A stretch of 64,000 nucleotides of DNA from Tridacna crocea (Eukaryota > Mollusca > Bivalvia > Cardiida > Cardiidae): contig OX031069.1 of the NCBI GenBank assembly GCA_943736015.1, positions 42,876,728-42,940,727 on the forward strand, in the 5' to 3' direction. Shown here piece by piece: positions 53,118 to 62,703 of the stretch. Position 1 is the first letter of the stretch. The number at the start of each line of letters is the position of its first letter. The notes beneath the pieces are model-generated. The model did no database searches. It was not told where the DNA came from and saw nothing but the letters and a program-made list of their open reading frames with translations. The position numbers were made by a program, and so were the translations under genes.

Positions 53118-53462
53118 CACACAGGTTGAGTAACTTGAACAGGTTGAGTAACTTGAACAGGTTGAGTAGCTTAAACAGATTAGAGTAGCTTGAACAGATT
53201 TGAGTGGTTTAATAGGTTTGAGTAGCTTGAACAGGTTTAGTAGTTTAACAAGTTGAGTAGCTTGAACAGGTTGAGAAGATTGAACAGATTTGAGTAGCTT
53301 GAAAAGGTTTAATAGTTCAAGTTGAATAGGTTGAACAGATTTGAGTAGCTTGAACAAGTTGAGTAACTTGAACAAGTTGAATAGCCTGAACAGATAGAGT
53401 AGTTGAACAAGTTGAGTTGCTTGAACAGATTTGAGTAGCTTGAACAGGTGTAATTAGATTGA
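53118..53462 (+). repeat. Minisatellite of about 18 bp
   Basis: Degenerate units of AGGTTGAGTAGCTTGAAC with one- to four-base length changes, about 18 copies. The minus strand reads as a Leu/Phe/Lys-rich frame, judged non-coding. Confidence 0.92.
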
Positions 53463-53709
53463 AGAAGATAAAAATTAGAATTAGCATTCAGTAGTTTTAT
53501 TTACTGCTCATTTTCAAGTCTGAGAGTGCGATTTACGACTATTTCGTCTACACTGATAATGCCAAATATGTAATGACAACAAGGCTGAAAGAATATGTCG
53601 TTTCTTAGCTTGAACGTAGACCTAGGTTTATGTAGATCTATACCAATTTGAGCAACCGTACTGTATGACTATTCCTATGTCTGTTTTGGTGAGGGGAAAG
53701 AGGGAGATG

Positions 53710-53979
53710 ATATGGAGTGCAACACGCGAAAAGGGACATTCGGACATCTGCGTAAAGTGTCATCTCGGATCAGCCTGCGCAGTCCGCGCAGGCTAATCCG
53801 AAACGACACTTTCCGATTTTATGTGATTTTCTGTTTTACGCAAGTCTACTGTAGCACAAAATCTAATGTAGTCGTAAAGTGCCGTCTCGGATCAGCCTGC
53901 GCGGACTGCGCAGGCTGATCCGAGATGACACTTTACGCAAATGTCCGAATGCACCTTTTCGCGTGTTGCACTCCATATA
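53710..53979. mobile_element. Family E double-hairpin element, best copy (E4)
   Basis: Ends TATGGAGTGCAACACGCG and CGCGTGTTGCACTCCATA are perfect. Both inner hairpins are complete: the first has centre GCCTGCGCAGTCCGCGCAGGC, the second GCCTGCGCGGACTGCGCAGGC, with GTGTCATCTCGG- and GACGACACT-type shoulders. The outer arms also pair with each other, so it can form either one long or two short hairpins. Confidence 0.93.
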
Positions 53980-54521
53980 GTTCAACACCAGAATGAGATG
54001 TTAGACTAAATTTAACAAACTGTCTTATTCAAGACAAACTAGTCATCCAGTAACAGAAACACCAAAATTAAATGCTACATTGGAAAGCAGATTCGAAACA
54101 GAAACATGAATTAACCACAAAAACGAGAATGAGAATTCAAGAGAAGAATTCTTGCTTTTCATTACATCACGGAGTGATCGGAAGTGACCCGGAATTCTAT
54201 CTGAAATATTCACGAAAAGCAGAAAGAAATGTTCGACGGAGTTTAATCTGATCTCAATCAGGGACCTGTGTTGTGAATGCAGATTAGGGAAAAACCCAGG
54301 AAATCACTTCTCGGAATTTCCTGTCGTGGAAATTCCTCTTGATTTGAAGACCTTTGCCTGTTCCCCCTTTTTTCTTATTTTTGGTATTTACGCCTGAGAT
54401 GATAAACTCAGTCGTCGAAGATCTGTCTCTATGCCTTCACAAAAAGCTAGATAAAAGTAGGAGCCTCAGTTCATTGAACGAAGGGTACACAAATAAAATA
54501 ACCGGAGCCAAGCCTACTGTT
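53980..54521. other. No recognisable feature
   Basis: Unique-looking sequence; no supported exon. Confidence 0.35.
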
Positions 54522-54590
54522 TAATTTACCATACAATCATTACTTTTAACGACCCTGAGAAACAAGCCTATAGAAAACATTTCGGGGAAA
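54522..54590 (+). mobile_element. Family A left half, fused to a B element (A33)
   Basis: TTTACCATACAATCATTACTTTTAACGACCCTGAGAAACAAGCC ... AAACATTTCGGGG, then the sequence becomes B (AATAATATTCTTCTTGG). The A hairpin and right half are absent. Confidence 0.75.
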
Positions 54591-54712
54591 AATAATATTC
54601 TTCTTGGACAGTGTAGATTCAAGATCAGGCTGCGCGTTCTGTTCAGTCTGATCTTGATCTACACTGTCCGCAAAAAATCAGCAAGTCGCGATCAGCAGCT
54701 TATGAGTTAAAC
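54591..54712 (+). mobile_element. Family B element (B19)
   Basis: The core 54606-54670 has a CTGCGCGTTCTGTTCAG centre. Tail AAATCAGCAAGTCGCGATCAGCAGC then GAGTTAA. Confidence 0.85.
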
Positions 54713-55096
54713 GCATAACGTTATCCCCAAGTAATGCTGATTAGATTCTGACCTCCAAATGCAGTGTAATCTTTTGTGATTATTTTATTTTCTTGAAATA
54801 ACCATATAAACTTTTGTATTTGATACCACAGTTGTTTTTTTATTTGGTGTGGCCATTGTTGTCGTTGCTTTTATGGTTGTTGTTGTTGCTGTTATGTGAC
54901 TGCTGCTCTTTTGTTGAAAAAAAAAAAAAATGGTGATGGTAACTGCCTTTGAAGACAGACGGTTGAACATCAGTATATATTGCATTATCCAAGGCTTGTC
55001 AGTACAGCAAATTAATGTTCAAGGCGAGCGCAATTACCTTTGCATTCCTTGGCATGACTCTTTACTTAAAAAAAAAAACACACATACTAACCACCA
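54713..55096. other. Low-complexity region, no gene
   Basis: An interrupted (GTT)n tract at 54830-54915 and A-runs at 54917-54929 and 55069-55080. Confidence 0.45.
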
Positions 55097-55264
55097 TCTT
55101 CGCAGGCCAAGGGTGACGATCCACTACGCCACTATACCCTTGGCTGATCGAGGTTGATTTCCACATTCCCCCGACACGCATTTTCATTGGTTGCAACTAC
55201 CTGTAACTGCACGAATCAAATCGCTTTGATAAAAATAGGAGAAGGTCGCGACCTCCGAAGATGC
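55097..55264 (+). repeat. Repeat S, full-looking copy
   Basis: It begins CATCTTCGCAGGCCAAGGG and ends CGACCTCCGAAGATG, giving short inverted ends (CATCTTCG). The interior has inverted ACCCTTGGC / GCCAAGGGT. It abuts the foldback element that follows. Confidence 0.6.
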
Positions 55265-55278
55265 TTTGATATTGTGAT

Positions 55279-56485
55279 GGGTTATCTACGGAGCCCGGTA
55301 GGTGTCATGCTCTACACATATTTTATTTCGAAATAATGAAATCCTAAATCGTTAAAACGAAATTCTATTTCTAGAAAACGAAATGCTAAATCGTTATAAC
55401 GAAATACTATTTCGAGAAAACGAAATGCTTAATCGTTAAAACGAAATGCTAAATCGTTAAAACGAAATACTATTTCGAGAAAACGAAATGCTAAATCGTT
55501 AAAACAAAACACTAAATCGTTAAAACGAAATGCTATTTCGATAAAACGAAAAAGTTAAGTTCGGAACACTTAGTTGTCATTGTCCGCCATGGTCATGTGA
55601 GATCAGTGGCACCGGGCTTTTTGGTCCCTAAACCAGTCCGTCCCTGGGCTTGTTCGTCCGCTGGGCTTGTTCGCTCGAGCTTGTTCGTCTCACACTTCCT
55701 TATCGATCGGGTTTGAATGTATAGTGCTATTTGCCTTCTAAAATGAGTTGTTATTTACGTATAAAAATACTTTAAATAAAACTATCTCTTGGTCGTTTAT
55801 TCAACGGGAAAGGGAAGGGGCTAGCGGGGGCTCAGCCCCGTAAACATTTTGTTAAAAGCAAAGTTAAAATATTTAAATAGCATGATTAAGGGGAGCTTTT
55901 GGGATTACAGTATGTCCGTTGTGCTTCGTCCGTCGTCAACAATTTAAACATATTCTCCTCCTAAACCGCTTGGTCAATTTGGACCAAACTTGGCTGGAAT
56001 GTGCTTTTGGGAGGTCCTCTTTTAAACTGGTTCACAGAATTTGATTCTTTTGCACAAATTTAAATCTTGTGACGAGTAAAATGATAGGGTATTATGTGCA
56101 GTCTATTTATAAAGCCCGTTAAAATCAGTGAAGTATGCAGTATTAAATCTTTGCTTGGCAGGTACATAACTTGGGATGAACAAGCCCAGGGACGAAAAGC
56201 CCGTGACGTCACAATCTGTATACGATGACAACCAAGTGTTCTGAACAAACCTATTTCGTTTTCTCGAAATAGCATTTCGTTTTAACGATTTAGCATTTGT
56301 TTTCTCGAAATATTATTTCGTTATAACGATTTAGAATTTCGTTATATCGAAATAGTATTTCGTTATAACGATTTAGCATTTCGTTCTCTCGAAATAGTAT
56401 TTCGTTTTATCGATTTAGCATTTCGTTATTTCGAAATAAAAAAAATGTATATAGCATGACACCTGCCGGGCTCCGTAGTTATCCG
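55279..56485. mobile_element. Foldback element with array-built inverted repeats
   Basis: Outer ends CTACGGAGCCCGGTAGGTGTCATGC and GCATGACACCTGCCGGGCTCCGTAG are inverse copies. Each arm then holds a tandem array of about 34-bp units built from CGAAATGCTAAATCGTTAAAA and CGAAATACTATTTCGAG (left 55332-55553, right 56252-56445). Farther in, GTTCGGAACACTTAGTTGTCAT pairs with ATGACAACCAAGTGTTCTGAAC and GTCCCTGGGCTTGTTC with GAACAAGCCCAGGGAC. The interior includes GCTTCGTCCGTCGTCAACAATT (about 55925), which resembles another common bivalve repeat. No transposase was seen. Confidence 0.85.
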
Positions 56486-56629
56486 TTATACTCTAGAGTT
56501 ACGAGACACGGTGAAAATTACTTTTATGGACTTTACAGGGGCTCTAAGTTCGTAATAGTCTAGAGGCTGGCACAAGACAGGAAACATATATACCGGTAAT
56601 AATAAGCTTAAGTTTGTTGTTGGTTTACT

Positions 56630-56852
56630 CCTGTACCTACAATCCCGAAGCATGATGATCCTGAATAACAAGGCATTTGAAAACATTTTGGGAAAAGAAG
56701 AAAATGCTGGTAACCAGCATTTTCTCCTTTTCTCAAAATGTTTTCTTACCTTTCAGAGACAAATTCATTCATTTGAACCACAGTTAATTTCTCGCCTGCA
56801 AATGATTTCAATTTTGACAGACCTAACATTCTGTCGTCTAGTAGATAGTTAA
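56630..56852 (+). mobile_element. Family A hairpin MITE (A34)
   Basis: CCTACAATCCCGAAGC left part, GCTGGTAACCAGC centre, GTCGTCTAGTAGATAGTTAA end. Confidence 0.85.
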
Positions 56853-57074
56853 CAATCTGTGTTTCAACTACATTAAAGAAATTCGTCTGAAAATGAAACA
56901 ATGTTGGAAAAGAAAGAAATACTGATATCAGCATTTTTGCCTGTCCGAAAACATGCTTATTTTAGACCCATTTTGAAGACAAATCTTTTAATTTGAGTCA
57001 TATTGAATTTTTCGTCTACAAAAGCTTGCAATTTCGACAAGTCTAAGATTGTGTCATTTTGTAAAGAGTTAATT
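56853..57074 (+). mobile_element. Family A copy in tandem with A34, diverged (A35)
   Basis: It starts at the TTAA that ends A34. Landmarks: CTGATATCAGCATTTTTGCC (centre), TTTTTCGTCTACAAAAGCTTGC, CATTTTGTAAAGAGTTAA. A34 and A35 share one TTAA. Confidence 0.75.
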
Positions 57075-57287
57075 ATGGCCTACTTAGGTCTGTGATGAAG
57101 CACTGTAATCCTTGCTGTTCTAACGCAGGGATATATGACCCTTGTCTAATGTAATGAAATAGGTCATATACGGCTCAGTAATTAATGTTACTGCCCTACA
57201 GCTAGACAGAAAAACCCCATGTCAAGACTTGAAAGTGTGTAGAATGGTTCAACTGTGTAAACATGGATAAATTACCATTATAATAAT

Positions 57288-57553
57288 TGGCTTTCAACAC
57301 GCAAAAAGGGGCATTCGGACATTTGCGTAAGGTTTCGTTTCGGATCTACCTGCGCAGTAAGCGCAGGCTACTCCAAGACGGCACTTTACGACTTATCCTT
57401 TTTTTTTTTTTGCTAAAGTAGATTTGCGCAAAACAGAAAATTATATAAAAACGGAAAGTGTTGTCTCGGATCAGCCTGCGCGGACAGCGCAGGCTGATTC
57501 GAGACGACACTTTACGCAAATGTCTGAATGTCCCTTTTCAGTGCTTCAAGCTA
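57288..57553. mobile_element. Family E double-hairpin element (E5)
   Basis: TTTCAACACGCAAAAAGGGGC start. First core CCTGCGCAGTAAGCGCAGG, second core CCTGCGCGGACAGCGCAGG. The right end is worn (TTTTCAGTGCTTCAAGC). Confidence 0.85.
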
Positions 57554-57782
57554 ATTATCATATAGTGCAGGGTTAGAAAAAGAAAGACAAGGGATTTGTT
57601 CTCATTTGAAACCGGAAACGACAAAAGCACTTGATATGAAGGTCCTTCAAAACATGAAATGGCATTTTCTATCCGTTTTAATCTGTGTCATCCTGCAGCT
57701 ATCAGGGGCAATATTTGGCTTCAGGATACTGGAATGATTTTAGTTTCATAAAATAAGGATGATCTGGGTTAAAAACCTGGCT

Positions 57783-57990
57783 TAACTCTTTACTAAGCAA
57801 CAACAACAAATTTTTGGATTGGACCAAATTCGAAGCATCTGCAGACAACAAATTAAATCTTGGTAACATGACGATTTTTGACTTTAATAGAGTAGAAAAT
57901 ACTGTTGGAAAAGGAGAAATTGCTTAATTGCTTAATAGGCTTCTATCTCAGGGCCATTAAAAGTTGGGATTGTGTGTTAAAGATTTACAC
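57783..57990 (-). mobile_element. Family A element, hairpin deleted (A36)
   Basis: TTAACTCTTTACTAAGCAAC start; GGAGAAATTGCTTAATTGC then AGGCTTCTATCTCAGGGCC; TTGTGTGTTAAAG end. Confidence 0.8.
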
Positions 57991-58185
57991 CTACCTGATA
58001 CAAGTGTAGGCGTGTCTTTAAAACCAAGATTTTGCATTTTTAAGGTAATTTTGCGTGGAATGGGCCAAAAAAAATGTGACAAATAATTCTAGATTAAAGA
58101 TACGGCTCAAGGATTTTTGTTCAGTCTCATTTTGCTCTTTCTGTCCGCTAAAGCGCATTTAAGTTTAGTGAAGTTCTCAAGGCTT

Positions 58186-58396
58186 AACCCTTTACCACAC
58201 AGAGACGACTTTTAAAACCCCTGAGAATGAAGCCTTTTGAAAACACTGTTAATCAGCATTTTCTCCTTTTCCCACACTGATTTTAACTCTGTAAAAGAAC
58301 ATTTGCACCTTTTGAGCCACACTGAAATTGTCGTCTGCAAATATTTGCTTTCATTTTAGACAAGGATGAAATTGTATCGTCTGGTAAAGGGTTAAT
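58186..58396 (+). mobile_element. Family A element, left hairpin arm deleted (A37)
   Basis: TTAACCCTTTACCACACAGAG start, GAAAACACTGTTAATCAGCATTTTC, GTCTGGTAAAGGGTTAA end. A short internal duplication (CAAATATTTGC) sits near the right end. Confidence 0.82.
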
Positions 58397-58588
58397 AAGG
58401 TTATTTATAAAGACTTTGTCGATATTATTAATTATGAATAATTAACTATTTAATAATACCTTTATTGCATAACACGGCGGGAAGTCGATTGTCTCCTCGT
58501 AAAGTCTCTGACGTTTGCTGGACATTAAAGCGACTAAGAACTACATGTAGATAACGCTTTGGATAATATCGTAATTAGGCCATGATAT

Positions 58589-59158
58589 AGGGGAACGGAC
58601 AAAAGCCTACTATAGAACAAAAGCCTACTGGACAAAAGCCAACTAGGACAAAAGCCCACTGGACAAAAGCCCACTAGGACAAAAGCCTACTAGGACAAAA
58701 GCCTACTGGACAAAAGCCCATTAGGACAAAAGCCCATCGCTAATTTTGGCAGGGAGGACAAAAGCCCAATGCTTATAAAAAGTGTTAGAAAATCTTTTTT
58801 TTTTTAATCATTTTTGTAAGATCAGCATATTCTGCTTTTCACATAATGTTTTCTTTTCTTCTGCAGACAAGTCACATGATATATATATATATATATGTGA
58901 TTTTAATGAAACACATGATCATAACGGAAAGTAAGCTTTTGTCCTCATGGCCTTTTGTCTCAATGGGCTTTTGTCCTAATGGGCGTTTGTCCAGTAGGCT
59001 TTTGTCCTAGTAGGCTTTTGTCCTGGTGGGCTTTTGTCCAGTGGGCTTTTGTCCTAGTTGGCTTTTGTCCAGTAGGCTTTTGTCCAATAGTAGGCTTTTG
59101 TCTTAGTGGGCTTTTGTCCAGTGGGCTTTTGTCCTAGTGGGCTTTTGTCCAACACCCG
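58589..59158. mobile_element. Foldback element made of inverted GGACAAAAGCC arrays
   Basis: The left array (58596-58764) has about ten 15-16-bp units of GGACAAAAGCCCACTA type. The right array (58936-59152) has about fourteen units in inverse orientation (GGCTTTTGTCCAGTGG). Ends GGGGAACGGAC and GTCCAACACCC. TGATAT lies outside both ends (58583-58588 and 59159-59164), a candidate target duplication. The 170-bp interior contains an (AT)n run and a family-A-like TCAGCATATTCTGC block. Confidence 0.85.
58881..58898. repeat. (AT)n microsatellite
   Basis: About nine uninterrupted TA units inside the foldback element. Confidence 0.9.
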
Positions 59159-59259
59159 TGATATGGCATGCGGATGGGGAGGGGGGCAGAATTAATGTAT
59201 TTGTATGATACACAATACCAAGCAAGTCACCACATAACCATGAACCCATGAAATCGCTT

Positions 59260-59499
59260 TTTTCTAACTTACGGCTGAATTATGAGGTAGAAGGCTTTTG
59301 AAACAATTGTGGGGAAAAAGAGAAAATGCTGGTAAAAAAAGAGAAAATGCTGGTAACCAGCATTTTCTCTTTTTCCCCACAATGGTTTCTACCTTTCCCA
59401 AACCAAATTTCCGTTTTTTTCATTCATATTTATTTTGTTGTCTGCTAATGCTTTCACTTTGGAACAGTCTATTCTTTTGTCGTTTGGTAAAGAGTTAAA
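59260..59499 (+). mobile_element. Family A hairpin MITE with arm duplication (A38)
   Basis: The block AAAGAGAAAATGCTGGTAA occurs twice in tandem before the return arm, so the hairpin has a spare left half-arm. CGTTTGGTAAAGAGTTAA end. Confidence 0.85.
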
Positions 59500-59890
59500 T
59501 AGTCTCGTGAAAATTCCTTGTAGTCCAAGAATCCGCTGACATCTTTTACTTTACGCATCAGTCAGACCGGAATGTCATAAACTCTGTCCATTCGGATCAA
59601 AGAACTGGAAGCACTATTACAGAACTGACTCTAAGTATTGATTCTAACTTTCACGTACTGTTATGCGCTTTATGTCCTCGTCGGGGCATTTTCATGACGT
59701 TTGTTAGGGTTCCTGGTTGTTGTGTGTGTGTGTTTTTTTTTTGTGTGTGTGTGTCACTTGCTTTCATTTGCAGAATTACGATTAGGAAAAGATTTGCTGG
59801 TTTTGCGAATGTTTCGTTGGAAATGGTTGTTGAGGGCCCTTGGAAGGAGTAACCCCGTGAAAATTTCAAGTTGTAGACGTTACATATTTA
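59500..59890. other. No gene; GT-rich stretch
   Basis: 59718-59754 is an interrupted (GT)n tract with poly-T. The rest is unassigned. Confidence 0.4.
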
Positions 59891-60104
59891 AACCTTTACC
59901 ACACGGCAAAATTCTAGACTGGTCCAAATGGAAAGCGTTTGCAGACGACAAAATGAAAGTGACTAACGGTTTACATTTCAGGAAAGGTAGAAAACATTAT
60001 GGGAAAAGGAGAAAATGCTGATTATCAGCATTTTCTCCTTTTCCCATAATGTTTTCCAACAATGTTTTCAAAAGACTTCTTTCACAGGGAGGAGAGGTTT
60101 AAAT
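59891..60104 (-). mobile_element. Family A hairpin MITE (A39)
   Basis: AAACCTTTACCACACGGC start. Centre GCTGATTATCAGC is palindromic but differs from the usual one. A partial duplication ACAATGTTTTC lies after the right arm. Confidence 0.85.
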
Positions 60105-60118
60105 CAATCAGTAAAACT

Positions 60119-60266
60119 AGTTTAACTGACATCATTTTTTCCTTTTCCCACTGTTTTCTACCGTTCACAAAACAACTTTCAAATTTTCAGTCACTTACAT
60201 TTTGTCGTCTACAAATGCTTTCGATTTAGACAAGTCTAAAATATTGTTGATTGGTAACGATTTAAA
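60119..60266 (+). mobile_element. Family A right half (A40)
   Basis: TTTAACTGACATC, TTTTCCTTTTCCCACTG, TTGTCGTCTACAAATGC, GATTGGTAACGATTTAAAC. Confidence 0.65.
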
Positions 60267-60510
60267 CGATATAAAGAGCCGTCAGCTGAATTTTTTACTC
60301 TTGCTAACAGAAAAGAAATATGCCAACGTAGCAAAAAATACAAAAGCCAAGCAAAGCAACCGGTAAGAAATAAAACAACAGAAGAATCTAGATTTAATAA
60401 CTGTCAATACTTGACATTCTCCACACGTTTTCTAGACGTTGTAGATAGCAATGAACTGCGAACTAATTTGCATAATAGACTTCGCACTATGCCTTGTGTT
60501 CAGTCTTTCT

Positions 60511-60768
60511 TTTTGCGCATTGGTGAGCGTGTCGGACTCATGACCTGGTGGTTGTGAGTTCGATACCCGATTGAGGCGAATATTCTTTTCCGGGATATTT
60601 TTGCCTCACACCTCTGCTGAAACACGTGGGAAAAGTAGTCGGTGGCTTTGGAAAAAACTGTGTCAGTACTGGTGTGAGAAAGCCAGGAAACATATGTGCG
60701 TCACCGACTGCTAATATATGACCTTAGCTGTTAAAGTGGCGTTAAACCACAATACAACCAATCAGTTT
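60511..60768 (+). mobile_element. tRNA-derived SINE, type 2 copy 2
   Basis: CATTGGTGAGCGTGTCGGACTC and GGTTGTGAGTTCGATACCC head, AGTCGGTGGCTTTGG body, GGCGTTAAACCACAATACAACC tail. The first part of the A box is truncated compared with 48189. Confidence 0.85.
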
Positions 60769-60819
60769 TTGATGGGTTTCTAGCAGGCTGCTACTGTGGG
60801 TGGTTTTCTAAGCATGATT

Positions 60820-60848
60820 TGCGGACAATGTACATGTAGATCAAGATC
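60820..60848 (-). mobile_element. Family B half cut at family J boundary (B20)
   Basis: TTGCGGACAATGTACATGTAGATCAAGATCAG, then J2 starts at once. Confidence 0.6.
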
Positions 60849-61054
60849 AGGGCCTGTATTCACCAGCCATTCTTAAGAATAATCCATATTCTTTGTCCAA
60901 TCCTCAAAAAATGTCTACAATTGAAAGTAACAGAACTTCTGATTTGGTAAAACAAATGGTTTAGCCAATCAGAAAATCTGTTACTGTCAGTTGTAGAAAT
61001 TTCTTGAGAATTAGACAAAGAACATACTTTGGAATGTTTGGTGAATACGGACCC
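60849..61054. mobile_element. Family J palindromic element (J2)
   Basis: GGCCTGTATTCACCAGCC and TTTGGTGAATACGGACCC ends; centre CTTCTGATTTGG ... TTTAGCCAATCAGAA. It matches J1 over its length. Confidence 0.82.
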
Positions 61055-61099
61055 AAACCGTTCAAAAATAACTTTGGCATACGTAGCAACATTGTTTTT

Positions 61100-62340
61100 T
61101 ATGCTCCCCGAAGGGCGAGCATATAGTCGCCGCTTCGTCCGTCCGTCCGTACGTCCGTCCGTCCGTCCGTCTGTCCGAAGCCATTTCTCCACAACCCTTG
61201 GACCAAATTGGATGAAACTTCATATATGAACTCCTTAGGGTTAAGTGCCCACATATTTTACCCGGTTTTTCACTTTGACCCTGTGTCATGGAAAAAGGGG
61301 GTTTAATGCAAAATTGCAATTTTTTACTAAAAACTCATTCAGTTTTTGTCAGAATATCATGAAACTTCATGGTTATATTTTTTATGGAAAGATTCAGCAT
61401 GTGCCCTTGCTATTTTTAATCTAGGCGTTTTTTAAGTTGACGTTCTGTCACGGAAAAAGGGGATTTCTTGCAAAGTTCCAATTTTTACTAATATCTCATT
61501 CAGTGTTGGTCGAAATTTCATTAAACTTCATGGCTATATTGTTTTTTCAAAGTTTCACCGTGTGCTCTTGTTTCTTTATCTATGTGTTTTTCAATTTGAC
61601 CCTCTGTCATCGAAAAGGGGGGTTTCTTGTTAAATGCCAAGGAAAAAGAGGCCTTAATGCAAAATTGCAATTTTTACTAATATCTCGTTCAGTTTTTGTC
61701 AAACTTTCATGAAACTTCATGGTTATATCTTGTTTTACAAGTTTCAGCATGTGCCCTTGTTATTTTCAATCTATGAATTATTAATGCGCAAATACCTCTA
61801 TCCTGATTTCTCAATTTGAGGCTGCATCACGGAAAAGGGGGACTTCATGGAAAAAGTTGTTTTTTACTAGCATCTCCTACATCAGTGCTCAAGACTTTAT
61901 GAAATTTCAAATCTGAACTTGTTGGAACGTTGCCCAGGTACCTCTCTTCCGGTTTCTGTGGCTACGTCACAGAAAAAGGGGGCTTCATGTAAAAAATGGT
62001 TTTATGTAATATTTACTACATGACTGCTCAAAATTTTATGAAATTTCGAATTTTGAATTATTATTAAAAAATGCCACAAATCACACACCAGTTGTATTTA
62101 TTTCAATGATGCAATATTGTCTTATGGGAAAAGGGGACTTAAAGGGGGCTTAGTGGGCTTATTGTCCTCTACAAGTTCGTGTTGGCTATCTCTAAGATAG
62201 AAATTGCCTTTTCACTTCAATTTTTGGGGGGCATGTACAGGTTCTTTTAGGGTAAAAGAAGTGAATTTCTATCAATTTCATATATTTTATGACAAGCACT
62301 TGTTCGGGGAGCATAACCCGTCCCTGACGGCTCTTGTTTT
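61100..62340 (+). mobile_element. Long bivalve-type repeat with TATGCTCCCC end hairpin
   Basis: Start TATGCTCCCCGAAGGGCGAG then GCATATAGTCGCCGCTTCG and a CGTC-rich tract (61138-61178). The end has GGGGAGCATA (62306-62315) then CCGTCCCTGACGGCTCTTG, inverse to the start. Between are about five diverged tandem segments sharing ATGAAACTTCATGG, CATGTGCCCTTG and GGAAAAAGGGG. I recall repeats of this form from bivalve genomes. No coding potential is evident. Confidence 0.75.
61138..61178 (+). repeat. (CCGT)n microsatellite
   Basis: About nine CCGT units with one TACG and one CTGT variant. Confidence 0.95.
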
Positions 62341-62703
62341 TTTAAAGAAAATGCTGAGTTGTTATCAAAGCTATACCTTACTCGGTATCGTGGTGCAAAA
62401 ACTTTGAGATTATATTTCTCTGTCATAAATGAAGATATTTACTTGTACTTAAAACTAGGTTAAGTTTTAGCTATTAAAATAGGAACCCATACGACTTATG
62501 GCAACAAAGTAAGGGACTTACTGAAGGGATAAACCAATAAGAAACAAGGGAATAAAAAATCAGAAACAGAAGAATTTATTTCCAAGAGATACATGACCAA
62601 AACATGTCCATATTTGTAGAGTGTGTTTTCCCTAAGCATGCAGAAATTGTATTTGATATTAATCAGGGATAACAAAATTGCAAGTATTACTTTATATATT
62701 TGT
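62341..62703. other. No recognisable feature
   Basis: AT-rich unique-looking sequence before the minisatellite. Confidence 0.35.

Noticed and set aside
53085..53375. Leu/Lys-rich repeat protein on the minus strand
   Set aside because: Translation of an 18-bp minisatellite with length changes that break the frame.
58955..59137. Trp/Phe/Cys-rich small protein
   Set aside because: Shadow of the GGCTTTTGTCC array.
60860..61319. Frames encoding TDGRTDGR repeats
   Set aside because: Translation of the (CCGT)n tract inside the long repeat.
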